Shown: positions 26,941 through 34,880 of the stretch, one piece after another
How the letters are laid out: each line of letters begins with the position of its first letter
Position numbering within the stretch: position 1 is the stretch's first letter
Source: Pelomonas dachongensis
GTDB taxonomy: Bacteria; Pseudomonadota; Gammaproteobacteria; Burkholderiales; Burkholderiaceae_C
Assembly: GCF_043555865.1 (NCBI RefSeq)
Contig: NZ_JBIGHY010000006.1
Coordinates: 124,001 to 188,000, forward strand
Length of the DNA: 64,000 nucleotides
Reading direction: 5' to 3'
Translations under genes and position numbers: made by a program
Notes under the pieces: generated by a model
Seen by the model: the letters and a program-made list of their open reading frames with translations, nothing else
Databases searched by the model: none
What the model was told of the DNA's origin: nothing

Positions 26941-26983
26941 CGAGTTCTAGAACTCAATGTCTAGAACTTTTATTCTGAACTCG
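26941..26983. promoter_or_regulatory. TCTAGA palindromes: probable BlaI-type operator
   Basis: A perfect 14-bp palindrome GAGTTCTAGAACTC at 26942-26955 is followed by a second TCTAGA core at 26960-26965 (14 bp centre to centre) and an outer GAACTCG at 26977-26983. It lies 14 nt before the repressor start, where autoregulation would act. Confidence 0.6.
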
Positions 26984-27080
26984 CGCGCCGTCTTTGGAGC
27001 ACCGTTGCATGCCGCGATGCCACACCGGCACAAGCGAATGTGCTGCGTCTGGTCAGCCCGGCCTGCAGAGGCGTGCGGAC

Positions 27081-28010
27081 CTAGCGTGCATCCAGCTCGC
27101 GGTGGCGCTTTAGAACGTGGCCGTGGTGGCCGAACTGCCGGGCCAGCATCTCGACGAGATAGACCGAGCGGTGCTGGCCGCCCGTGCAGCCGATGGCCAC
27201 GGTCAGGTAGCTGCGTTGGTCGGCCGCGAAGTTGGGCAGCCAGCGCGACAGGAAGCCAGCGATCTGGCCCATCATCAGCCCCACCTCGGGCTGCGCCGCC
27301 AGGTAGGCGGCGACCGGCGCGTCGCGACCGGTGAGCGGGCGCAGCTCGCGGTCGTAGTAGGGGTTGGGCAGCACGCGCACGTCGAACACGAAGTCCGCGT
27401 CGCTGGGCACGCCATGCTTGAACGCGAAGCTCTCGAACACCAGCGTCAGTTTGGTGCCGGCGTTCGGGCCGACGAGGTCGCTGACCCAGGCCCGCAACTG
27501 GGCCGGGCGCAACTGGCTGGTGTCGATGACGGTGGACTCGGCCTTCAGCCCGCCCAGCAGCTCGCGCTCCAGCTGGATGGCATCCAGCAGCAGGCGATGG
27601 CCTTCCTCGACCGTGGGAGCCCCCAGCCCGCCGAAGTTGGTGTCACGGTCTTCGCGCAGTGGATGCGGGCGGCGAGTCTCGGAGAAGCGCCGCATCAGCG
27701 CCTCGTCGCTGGCGTCCAGGAAGATGGAGCGCACTGGCACGCCGGTGGCACGCAAGTCCTTCAGCAGCGGCAGCATCATGGGCAGCGAACTCGCGCTGCG
27801 CACGTCTACCGCAATGGCGACACGCCGCTCGCCGCGCTGCTGTTCCAGGCGCAGGAAGTCCAGCAGCAGCTCGGCCGGCAGGTTGTCGACGCAGAAGTAG
27901 CCGGCGTCCTCCAGTGCATGCATGGCGACGGACTTGCCGCCACCGGACATGCCGGTCAGCAGCACGACGTCGCCTTGCAGGTCGCCTTGCGGATGGAGAT
28001 CGCCGGTCAT
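27081..28010 (-). CDS. rapZ: RNase adapter/nucleotide-binding protein RapZ
   Basis: P-loop protein; in E. coli RapZ binds GlcN-6-P and targets small RNA GlmZ to RNase E, controlling glmS. Walker A is GMSGGGKS (about residues 20-27), with GYFCVDNLPAELL, FLDASDEALMRRFSETRRPHP and a C-terminal VAIGCTGGQHRSVYLVE typical of the family. It is 309 residues. ATG overlaps the recN stop (ATGA). In many proteobacteria it sits with rpoN/hpf; here it follows recN. Confidence 0.92.
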   Translation of the reverse strand: MTGDLHPQGDLQGDVVLLTGMSGGGKSVAMHALEDAGYFCVDNLPAELLLDFLRLEQQRGERRVAIAVDVRSASSLPMMLPLLKDLRATGVPVRSIFLDASDEALMRRFSETRRPHPLREDRDTNFGGLGAPTVEEGHRLLLDAIQLERELLGGLKAESTVIDTSQLRPAQLRAWVSDLVGPNAGTKLTLVFESFAFKHGVPSDADFVFDVRVLPNPYYDRELRPLTGRDAPVAAYLAAQPEVGLMMGQIAGFLSRWLPNFAADQRSYLTVAIGCTGGQHRSVYLVEMLARQFGHHGHVLKRHRELDAR

Positions 28011-29692
28011 GACTTGGCCTTCTTCTTGGGGCTGGTGGCGGCGGAGGCCGCCAGCATCTCCTGGGCGTGCGCGAGGCTGGTGGACGACAGGCGCTCACCG
28101 CCCAGCATGCGCGCGATCTCGGCCACGCGGGCTTCGCCGTTGACAGGCGCGACGGAGCTCACGGTGCTGCCATCTTGCAGCGCCTTGGCGACGACCAGAT
28201 GACGGTCCGCGCAGGCAGCCACCTGAGGCAAGTGGGTGACGGCCAGCACCTGGCGCTCGCGGCCCAGCTGCTTCATCAGGCGCCCGACCGTCTCCGCCAC
28301 CGCACCGCCGATACCCACGTCGATCTCGTCGAAGATCAATGTGCCGGGCGCGTATTCGCTGGCGTTCTGGCTGGTCGTCACGGCGATGGCCAGCGCGATG
28401 CGCGACAGCTCGCCGCCCGACGCCACCTTCGCCAGCGGCCTCGGCGTGCTGCCGGCGTGGCCTGCCACGAGGAATTCGGCGGACTCCTCGCCCCAGCTTT
28501 GCGGGCCGTCGGTCGGCGTCAGTGCGATGTCGAACTGGCCACCAGCCATGCCCAGCTGCTGCATCGCCGCGGTGACGGCGCCGGCCAGCGCGGGTGCTGC
28601 CTTGCGGCGCAGTCGGGTCGCGGCCTGGGCCTGCGTGTCGAAGGCTGCACGCGCTGCGGCCAGTGCGGCCTCCAGCTGCGCCGGGTCGCTGGCGGCGTCC
28701 AGCGCGGCCAGCTCCGCGCGCCATTGCGCCAGCAGTGCGGGCAGCTCCTGAGGCTGGCGGCGGTAGCGGCGGGCAAGCTGCATCCACGCCGACACGCGGT
28801 CGTCCAGCTCGGCGAGGCGGGCCGGATCCAGGTCGGTCTTGTGCAAGTAGGCAGACAGCGTGTGGCTGGCGTCCTGCAGTTGGGCCTGCACGTCGCGTAA
28901 CGCCTGCACAGCGGGCAGCAAGCGGGCGTCGTGGTCCAGCACGCGCTCCAGCTGGTCCAGCGCCTGCGCCGTCAGCGATTGCGCGCTGGGCTCGGCCTCG
29001 TCCACTGCGTCCAACGCCGCCTTGGTGGCGTCCAGCAGCGACTGCCCGTGCGACAGCCTTGCATGCTCGGCATTCAGCTCGTCCCATTCATCGTCGGCCG
29101 GCGCCAGGCCGTCCAGCTCGCCGATTTGCCAGGCCAGGCGCTCACGTTCGCGCAGCGCGTCGGCCCGCTGGCCGCGGGCCTGGTCCAGCGCCTCGGCGGC
29201 CTGCTTCCACGCGGCGTGGGCGCGCGCCAGCGGCGCGGTGTCCAGGCCGGCGTACACGTCCAGCAGCTCGCGCACGGCGGCCGGGCGGGTCAGGCCTTGC
29301 CAGGCGTGCTGGCCATGGATGTCCAGCAGATGGTCCGCCAGCTCGCGCAGCTGCGTGGCGGTGGCGGCACCGCCGTTGATCCACGCGCGGCTCTTGCCGG
29401 AAGCGTCGATGACGCGGCGCAGCAGCAGCGTGTCTTCGCTGTCGAAGCCGGCCTCGTCCAGCCAGGGGCGCAACTGCGTCGGCGTGTCGAATTCGGCGCA
29501 GATCTCGGCCTTGGCCGCGCCCTCGCGCACTACGCCTGCATCGGCGCGGCCGCCGAGCGCCAGTTGCAGCGCGTCGATGAGGATGGACTTGCCCGCGCCG
29601 GTCTCGCCGGTCAGCACGGCAAAGCCGGACTCGAAATCCAGTTCGAGCGTGGGGACGATGACGAAGTCGCGAAGGGAGAGGTGCCGCAGCAT
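28007..29692 (-). CDS. recN: DNA repair protein RecN
   Basis: SMC-like ATPase acting in double-strand break repair. The N-terminal Walker A is LTGETGAGKSILIDALQLALGG, a long coiled coil fills the middle, and the C-terminal ABC parts are KVASGGELSRIALAI and TLIFDEIDVGIGGAVAE. It is 561 residues, the usual length. It lies 12 nt after nadK on the same strand, a common pairing. Confidence 0.95.
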   Translation of the reverse strand: MLRHLSLRDFVIVPTLELDFESGFAVLTGETGAGKSILIDALQLALGGRADAGVVREGAAKAEICAEFDTPTQLRPWLDEAGFDSEDTLLLRRVIDASGKSRAWINGGAATATQLRELADHLLDIHGQHAWQGLTRPAAVRELLDVYAGLDTAPLARAHAAWKQAAEALDQARGQRADALRERERLAWQIGELDGLAPADDEWDELNAEHARLSHGQSLLDATKAALDAVDEAEPSAQSLTAQALDQLERVLDHDARLLPAVQALRDVQAQLQDASHTLSAYLHKTDLDPARLAELDDRVSAWMQLARRYRRQPQELPALLAQWRAELAALDAASDPAQLEAALAAARAAFDTQAQAATRLRRKAAPALAGAVTAAMQQLGMAGGQFDIALTPTDGPQSWGEESAEFLVAGHAGSTPRPLAKVASGGELSRIALAIAVTTSQNASEYAPGTLIFDEIDVGIGGAVAETVGRLMKQLGRERQVLAVTHLPQVAACADRHLVVAKALQDGSTVSSVAPVNGEARVAEIARMLGGERLSSTSLAHAQEMLAASAATSPKKKAKS

Positions 29693-29704
29693 GGTGAGTT
29701 GCGC

Positions 29705-30571
29705 TTACAGATACCAGCGGAGTTTGCGACGCAGCGTCGCGTAGTAGCTCCAGCCCTGGGGGTGCAGGAAGCGGACCTGATGCCGGCTTCGCCGCACGGT
29801 GATGGTGTCGCCGTGAAGCAGGCTGGCCAGGCTTTGCATGTCGAAGTTCACCGACGCGTCGCGCCCGGCGACGATCTCCATGCGAACCTCGCCGCTGTCC
29901 GGCAGCACGATGGGCCGGTTGGACAGTGTGTGCGGAGCGATCGGGGCCAGCAGCCAGCCGGCGATGCTGGGATGCATGATCGGACCGCCGGCCGACAGCG
30001 CATACGCCGTGGAGCCGGTGGGCGACGCGACGATGATGCCGTCGGCGCGCATGTTGGCGACGAACTGCTCGTCCACCGAGATCTTCAGCTCCACCATCCC
30101 CGCCGTGCCGCCGCGGCTGACGACGACGTCGTTCAGCGCCAAGCCCGCGTAGATGGACTCGCCGTCGCGCAAAACGGCACCTTCCAGCATCGCGCGCGGC
30201 TCGACCTCGTAGTCGCCGGCCAGCACGGGCGCGAGCGACTCGCGCCAGCGCTCGATGGGGATGTCGGTGATGAAGCCCAGCCGGCCCTGGTTGATGCCCA
30301 GCAGCGGCACGCCGTGGCGCGCCATCTCGCGCGCGAATCCCAGCATCGTGCCGTCGCCGCCGACGACGACGGCCAGGTCGCAGCGGCTACCGAGTTCGTC
30401 GTGGGACACGATGTCATAGCCCGTCATGCCGGTGTTCAGCGCCGTGTCCGCTTCCAGCGACACGTCGACGCCGTGAGTGCACAAAAATTGGGCAATCTCC
30501 TCCAGCACCGGCCTGATGCCCAGCGCTTGATGCTTGCCCACGATGGCGACATGTCTGAAGCGCTCGGCCAT
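29705..30571 (-). CDS. nadK: NAD kinase
   Basis: Phosphorylates NAD to NADP. The start MAERFRHVAIVGKHQA at ATG 30571 was chosen over a longer upstream frame that is not conserved and runs into repeats. Key motifs: VVGGDGTMLGFAREMA, GINQGRLGFITDI, NDVVVSRGGTAGMVEL and SPTGSTAYALSAGGPI. It is 288 residues. It faces hrcA across a repeat-bearing intergenic region. Confidence 0.95.
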   Translation of the reverse strand: MAERFRHVAIVGKHQALGIRPVLEEIAQFLCTHGVDVSLEADTALNTGMTGYDIVSHDELGSRCDLAVVVGGDGTMLGFAREMARHGVPLLGINQGRLGFITDIPIERWRESLAPVLAGDYEVEPRAMLEGAVLRDGESIYAGLALNDVVVSRGGTAGMVELKISVDEQFVANMRADGIIVASPTGSTAYALSAGGPIMHPSIAGWLLAPIAPHTLSNRPIVLPDSGEVRMEIVAGRDASVNFDMQSLASLLHGDTITVRRSRHQVRFLHPQGWSYYATLRRKLRWYL

Positions 30572-30631
30572 GCTGCAAATTACACCACAGGGGTATGGCC
30601 TCTCCGTGGATGAAAGGGCGTGGTTCTCAGT

Positions 30632-30737
30632 CAGTTGGAGCCAGGGCTGCTCGCTTCGCTCGGGTGGTCTGGCACGCAAGTTCTAGCCAGTTGGTGCCAG
30701 AGCTACTCGCTAACGCTCGATCGGTCTGGCACGCAAG
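30632..30737. repeat. Two ~49-bp imperfect direct repeats, each able to fold
   Basis: CAGTTGGAGCCAGGGCTGCT... at 30632-30680 and CAGTTGGTGCCAGAGCTACT... at 30688-30737 share the same ends (CAGTTGG...GTCTGGCACGCAAG). In the second copy GTGCCAGA and TCTGGCAC form an 8-bp stem, and an inner CTCG...CGCTCG can pair too. They lie between nadK and hrcA. They look like REP-type mosaic repeats; no CIRCE heat-shock operator is seen. Confidence 0.6.
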
Positions 30738-30752
30738 ACATAAGATCGCTTC

Positions 30753-31760
30753 ATGCTCGACGAGCGCTCCAAATCCCTGTTGAAGACCCTGGTCGAACGC
30801 TACATCGCGGACGGGCAGCCCGTCGGCTCGCGCACGCTGTCCAAGGCCTCGGGCCTGGAGCTGAGCCCTGCGACCATCCGCAACGTGATGGCCGACCTCG
30901 AAGAGCTGGGTCTCATCGCCAGCCCGCACACCAGCGCCGGTCGCATCCCAACGCCGCGTGGCTACCGCCTGTTCGTCGACACGATGCTGACGGCACAACC
31001 CGGCCTCATCGGCGTGGAGACCGCGCAGCTGCAGCCCGACCAGCCCCAGCGCGTCATCGCCAGCGCGGCGCAGATGCTGTCCAACCTGTCCAGCTTCGTG
31101 GGCGTCGTCACGGCGCCCAAGAAGCCCAGCGTGTTCCACCACATCGAGTTCCTGCGGCTGGGCGAGCGGCGGGTGTTGGTCATCCTCGTGTCTCCCGACG
31201 GCGACGTGCAGAACCGCGTCGTCTTCACGCCGCAGGACCTGAGCCAGAGCGAACTGGCCGAGGCCAGCAACCGCCTGAACGCCGGCTATGCGGGTCTGAC
31301 GCTGGAAGCTGTGCGCGAGCGCCTGCGTCACGAGGTGGATGCGCTGCGTGGCGAGATCGCAGGCCTCATGAGCGCGGCGGTGCAGGTCGGCACCGAGGCC
31401 ATGACGCAGCAGGACGAGCAGGTCATCGTCTCCGGCGAGCGCAACCTGCTGACCGTGCAGGACTTCAGCCACGACCTGGGTTCGCTGCGCCGCCTGTTCG
31501 ACCTGTTCGAGCAGAAGACCCAGCTGATGCGCCTGCTGGACAATTCCAGCCGCGCGGAGGGTGTGCGCATCTACATCGGCGGCGAGAGTCAGGTCGTGCC
31601 CTACGAGGAGCTGTCCATCGTCAGCGCGCCTTACGAGGTGGACGGCCAGGTGGTGGGCACGCTGGGTGTCATCGGCCCCACACGCATGGCCTACGACCGC
31701 ATGATCCAGATCGTCGACATCACCAGCCGCATGGTGGGGCAAGCGCTGAGCCAACGCTGA
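30753..31760 (+). CDS. hrcA: Heat-inducible transcription repressor HrcA
   Basis: Represses groE/dnaK operons by binding CIRCE and is stabilised by GroEL. It begins MLDERSKSLLKTLVERYIADG; the winged helix carries SRTLSKASGLELSPATIRNVMADLE and GLIASPHTSAGRIPTPRGYR; the GAF-like C-terminal region has IYIGGESQ and GTLGVIGPTRMAYDRMI. It is 335 residues. The hrcA/nadK/recN grouping is typical of beta-proteobacteria. Confidence 0.95.
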   Translation: MLDERSKSLLKTLVERYIADGQPVGSRTLSKASGLELSPATIRNVMADLEELGLIASPHTSAGRIPTPRGYRLFVDTMLTAQPGLIGVETAQLQPDQPQRVIASAAQMLSNLSSFVGVVTAPKKPSVFHHIEFLRLGERRVLVILVSPDGDVQNRVVFTPQDLSQSELAEASNRLNAGYAGLTLEAVRERLRHEVDALRGEIAGLMSAAVQVGTEAMTQQDEQVIVSGERNLLTVQDFSHDLGSLRRLFDLFEQKTQLMRLLDNSSRAEGVRIYIGGESQVVPYEELSIVSAPYEVDGQVVGTLGVIGPTRMAYDRMIQIVDITSRMVGQALSQR

Positions 31761-31784
31761 CTAGAATGCGCCCCTTCCCATCGG

Positions 31785-31861
31785 GGGCCGTTAGCTCAGT
31801 TGGTCAGAGCAGAGGACTCATAATCCTTTGGTCGTTGGTTCAAGTCCAACACGGCCTACCA
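31785..31861 (+). tRNA. tRNA with CAT anticodon, probably tRNA-Ile2
   Basis: 77 nt with encoded CCA. The acceptor GGGCCGT pairs with ACGGCCT through one G-U pair, the anticodon loop is CTCATAA, and the T-arm is GTTGGTTCAAGTCCAAC. The variable loop and T-arm resemble E. coli tRNA-Ile2 (modified CAT reading AUA) more than elongator tRNA-Met, but base sequence alone does not settle this. Its 3' half is the integration site of the following island. Confidence 0.9.
31818..31861 (+). other. attL: tRNA 3' half at the island's left end
   Basis: This 44-nt segment from the anticodon loop to CCA matches 34025-34068 at 41 of 44 positions. The integrase remnant begins 52 nt further on, the classic arrangement for a tRNA-targeting element. 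Confidence 0.6.
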
Positions 31862-31912
31862 ATTAAATCAACAACTTAGGACGATATTTGCGCCTCGTCG
31901 GCGCCCTGGTTG

Positions 31913-32455
31913 TCAACCAAGTGTCAACGCCGTCAACGGGTTGAGCTTCACGACCTCTTGCAGATGGTCGGGTGCAAGATGCGCGTACCTCATGGTCATG
32001 GTCAGGTTCGCATGACCGAGGCTGCGTTGCAGCACAAGGATGTTCCCGCCGTTCATCATGAAGTGCGATGCGAAGGTGTGGCGCAGCGCGTGCGTAAGCT
32101 GGCCCTCTTGAAGCGTTAGGCCGGAGCGCTCAACCGCCTCGCGAAAAGCTGAGTACGCGTAGGCAAACAGGCGTTGTCCTGTCTCTGTCGTGCCGTGGTG
32201 CTGCCGAAGCTCCTTTTCGAAGTTGGAGCTGATAGGTATTGCCCGGACCTTGCCTGACTTTGTGCCCGCGAATTGGATCTGGCCGTTTCGGATGTGGCGC
32301 GCCTGAAGGTTCTCGGCCTCGCTCCACCGAGCGCCCGTAGTCAAGCACACCTTGGCAATCATGACGGCGTGACCTGCCAGTTCCTTGACCATCTGAAAGA
32401 GCTTGTGCGGACCGCTGGTCCGAAGCAGCAGTGACGGAATTGAGCCGGCGGTCCC
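31913..32455 (-). pseudogene. Tyrosine recombinase (integrase), C-terminal half only
   Basis: Encodes the catalytic domain of a phage-type integrase: CLTTGARWSEAENLQARHI holds the first catalytic Arg, HALRHTFASHFMMNGGN the second Arg/His box, LQRSLGHANLTMTMRYAHLA the final His and nucleophilic Tyr. The frame can be followed back to about 32455 (IPSLLLRTSGPHKLFQMVKE); the N-terminal DNA-binding part is missing and the sequence beyond is unrelated. It faces the tRNA, as expected for the enzyme that inserted the element. Presumed inactive. Confidence 0.75.
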
Positions 32456-32586
32456 AGCGGGAGGCGAGGACGGACGATGGGCTTGCGATGGCTGCGAGCC
32501 TTTTTCGCGTCCGCGAAATTCGGGTCAGGCTTGGAGGTGCCGTCGCGGCCCTCCGGACTGGTGCGACACCGGGCAGAATTGGCTGC

Positions 32587-32991
32587 ATGGAAAAGTGGAG
32601 CCAGGACGAGGCCATTGCGTTTGAATGCGCCAGGGAGTGCATCACGCAGTTGATGGCGATTCTGACCGCGCGAATCTCCAGCGGTGAGCTCACGCCAGAG
32701 CAGTGCGAGAAGCTTCTAGCTAGGCGCTCTGTCCTTGCGGCTGAACGTGCGAGCCTACGTGTGGATCAACACGTTGAGATTGCCCGCATACGAAGCGTCT
32801 ACGGGCAGGCCTGTCGATCGGCGACCTTCAGCGAAGGAGCGACGCGGTTCGTAGCGATCTACGCTGACGGTAGGGGTGCTGGATTGAAGCGAAGCGTAGG
32901 GCCTGCACCCCTGCCACGTGGCGAACGCCCCCGGAGGGGTGTCAGTCGCGACTTGACCTTCGTGGTAACACCTGTTATCATCCAACCTTGA
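32587..32991 (+). CDS. Hypothetical protein in the tRNA island
   Basis: 134 residues from ATG 32587 (MEKWSQDEAIAFECARECITQ). The first ~75 residues are helical and charged (SSGELTPEQCEKLLARRSVL); the last ~45 are low-complexity and proline/arginine-rich, so the true end may be earlier or the frame may have picked up non-native DNA. No family recognised and no clear ribosome-binding site. Codon use is less GC-biased than in the core genes, in keeping with island cargo. Confidence 0.45.
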   Translation: MEKWSQDEAIAFECARECITQLMAILTARISSGELTPEQCEKLLARRSVLAAERASLRVDQHVEIARIRSVYGQACRSATFSEGATRFVAIYADGRGAGLKRSVGPAPLPRGERPRRGVSRDLTFVVTPVIIQP

Positions 32992-33056
32992 GTCGGGAGT
33001 GCTGTCCTTGTTACGGTGCGTTGGGCGATTGTCCCACCCGGCTTACCAAATAAGAG

Positions 33057-33084
33057 CGGACCGCAGTTGCGGTCCGTTTTTCTT
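33057..33084 (+). terminator. Strong rho-independent terminator
   Basis: CGGACCGCA-GT-TGCGGTCCG (9-bp perfect inverted repeat) is followed by TTTTTCTTT. It directly follows a tRNA-3'-end-like stretch (CCCGGCTTACCA at 33037-33048), so it may once have ended a tRNA transcript. Confidence 0.75.
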
Positions 33085-33104
33085 TGTGCTGCAGTGATCG
33101 CTCT

Positions 33105-33872
33105 ATGTACCTCTTGTACCTTGATGAGTCGGGCCACTCTCATGACCCCAGTTCGCAATTTTTTGTGCTCGCTGGGTTCAGTATCTTTGAGCGTCAGACG
33201 CATTGGCTGGAGTCCGCAATTGATCCAATAGCGGCCAGATTCAATGCGGCAAATCCGAGCGCCATTGAATTCCATGGCGCTGTTATGCGCGCTGGTCGCG
33301 ACGTCTGGCACGGAGTGGCTCCTGCTGATCGAGTGCAGGCGGTGGTTGATGTGCTTGCTCTGTTGGCAAACCCGCAATTGCAGGTTCGCGTCTTTGCATC
33401 TGTCATCGAGAAGGCCCTAGTGCCTCAGGATCAAATCCTTAGCAAGTCGTTTGAGAATTTGGCATCTCAGTTCGACAAGTACCTTGCGGGCATGTACCTC
33501 AGGAAGAATCCGCAACGAGGGCTGGTTATTTTTGACAAGACTTCGTATGAGGAGAAATTGCAGACGCTATCCCATTTCTTCAAGCATCAGGGACATGCGA
33601 ATGGCAAGCTGAGGAACTTTGCTGAGGTGCCGTTGTTCTTGGATTCCAAAGCCTCTCGATTGATCCAGTTTGCAGACTTGCTCGCATACTGGATATTCCG
33701 GTATTTCCAGGCAGGAGATGATCGGGGCTTCAACATGATCTCGCCCTACTTTCATGCCTACAACGGAGTGCAGCATGGCTTTATTAAGCAGGTCAGTTCC
33801 GCGACGGAGCAGCGCTTAGCTGCGCTTGCTCCAGCACAGTACCCGTTTCCGACTCCTACACCCACGCCTTAA
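33105..33872 (+). CDS. DUF3800-domain protein
   Basis: 255 residues from ATG 33105, starting MYLLYLDESGHSHDPSSQFF, the DUF3800 hallmark with an early Asp/Glu pair. Later motifs are RGLVIFDKTSYEE and FLDSKASRLIQFADLLAYWIF, where the SxxxxxxQxAD block resembles RNase H-fold active sites. DUF3800 proteins are common cargo of defence islands and phages; their biochemical role is largely unproven. GC content is clearly lower than in the surroundings, a sign of horizontal transfer. It lies between the integrase remnant and the right tRNA copy. Confidence 0.8.
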   Translation: MYLLYLDESGHSHDPSSQFFVLAGFSIFERQTHWLESAIDPIAARFNAANPSAIEFHGAVMRAGRDVWHGVAPADRVQAVVDVLALLANPQLQVRVFASVIEKALVPQDQILSKSFENLASQFDKYLAGMYLRKNPQRGLVIFDKTSYEEKLQTLSHFFKHQGHANGKLRNFAEVPLFLDSKASRLIQFADLLAYWIFRYFQAGDDRGFNMISPYFHAYNGVQHGFIKQVSSATEQRLAALAPAQYPFPTPTPTP

Positions 33873-34024
33873 TCCTTGTCTGGCGCGCGGCGTGCGACGG
33901 GTTGTTGGTGTCGACGAACTGTCGACCGCATAGTTGGATAAAGCAGCTCCAATGCATGGGTTGGGGCCAATAAGTACTTGATCTGAAGGGCAAAGCAGGC
34001 CCATTGCATAGGTATTGGATGGAA

Positions 34025-34068
34025 TCATAATCCTTTGGTCATTGGTTCAAATCCAATACGGCCTACCA
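34025..34068 (+). repeat. attR: partial copy of the tRNA 3' half
   Basis: TCATAATCCTTTGGTCATTG... to TACCA repeats 31818-31861 with three differences. Two of them (G to A and C to T) are paired in the T-stem, so pairing is kept. This marks the right end of a ~2.2-kb element inserted at the tRNA. Confidence 0.65.
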
Positions 34069-34095
34069 TGTATTCATGCGGGTTTGCGGGCGATT

Positions 34096-34435
34096 TCACG
34101 AATCGCCGACGGTGCCGAAGATGGGCTTCGGTACAGTATCCCCCCGCGGCAGACTCCAGGTCTTCTGAAGGCGCAAGCTGTTCATCCCGTCGCTCCAAGT
34201 GTGCAGCATGCGCTTGCCCGTCTCATAGAACGCTGGGTACCTCTCTGCGGCCTCGACAACCTGTGGCGTGACCTGAACGATGGCCTCGCAGATGCGCTCG
34301 ACGCGCTCGAGCGTTTGCGCCGGCATGACGTTGCACCTCGTCTGCAGAAACCGCTCCAGGGCTTTGCCAGGCATCCAGGTGCTGCGCCCGTCGACGGGCA
34401 GTATGCGTCCGCCCAAGTCACCTTGAAGTCGGGGG
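34096..34435 (-). pseudogene. Hypothetical protein, 5' end lost next to the IS66 element
   Basis: A minus-strand frame reads GRILPVDGRSTWMPGKALER, FLQTRCNVMPAQTLERVERI and EAAERYPAFYETGKRMLHTW, ending TGA 34096. It looks like a genuine coding sequence but no family is recognised. Upstream of about 34435 the frame runs into IS66 DNA, so the start is lost. Confidence 0.4.
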
Positions 34436-34475
34436 ACCGAACTTGGATGCTTGTGTCCACGACATGCGTGGACAT

Positions 34476-34880
34476 ATGGGCACTTCAGACTTGAGCACAG
34501 AGGAACCGACGACACCGACCGGGCGTAGCTGGCGCCGGCACTCGGCAGAGTTCAAGACACTAGTTGTCGAGCTGGCGCGCCAGCCCGGCGTCTCGACGGC
34601 GGCGGTGGCTCTGGCCAACGGCCTCAACGCCAACATGCTGCGCCGCTGGGTTCGGGAGGCTGATGAGCGCGTGCCGAGCAGTGCACACAAGGACGCGGCG
34701 GAGGTGCCGGCGTTCGTTCAACTGCCCATGCCGCAGGAGGTGCCGCCCGCCTTGCCGTCCGTATCGGTGCAAGTGCGGAGCCGCATCTCCGTGGAGATCC
34801 GCCGCGGCAGCACGGCCGTGCATGCCGAGCTGCCGATGGACGCATGCAGCGCCGCCTGGCTGCGCGAGGTCCTGGGTTGA
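34476..34880 (+). CDS. tnpA: IS66 family accessory protein TnpA
   Basis: 134 residues from ATG 34476. The N-terminal helix-turn-helix RSWRRHSAEFKTLVVELARQ and VALANGLNANMLRRWVREAD is typical of IS66 TnpA, followed by a tail with VSVEIRRGSTAVH-like character (IRRGSTAVHAELPMDACSAA). It is required with TnpB for transposition in studied IS66 elements. The stop overlaps tnpB (TTGA). Confidence 0.88.
   Translation: MGTSDLSTEEPTTPTGRSWRRHSAEFKTLVVELARQPGVSTAAVALANGLNANMLRRWVREADERVPSSAHKDAAEVPAFVQLPMPQEVPPALPSVSVQVRSRISVEIRRGSTAVHAELPMDACSAAWLREVLG

Noticed and set aside
30571..30753. CIRCE element expected near hrcA
   Set aside because: No TTAGCACTC-N9-GAGTGCTAA or close variant is present; only the paired hairpin repeats were found.
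32460..32580. Minus-strand stretch reading DGTSKPDPNFADAKKARSHR
   Set aside because: It looks protein-like and may be a fragment of another gene joined to the integrase remnant, but it has no start, no family and is too short to call.
32130..32693. 187-codon minus-strand frame overlapping the integrase fragment
   Set aside because: It is another frame of the integrase region; its second half is a shadow of the recombinase and it has no recognisable domain.
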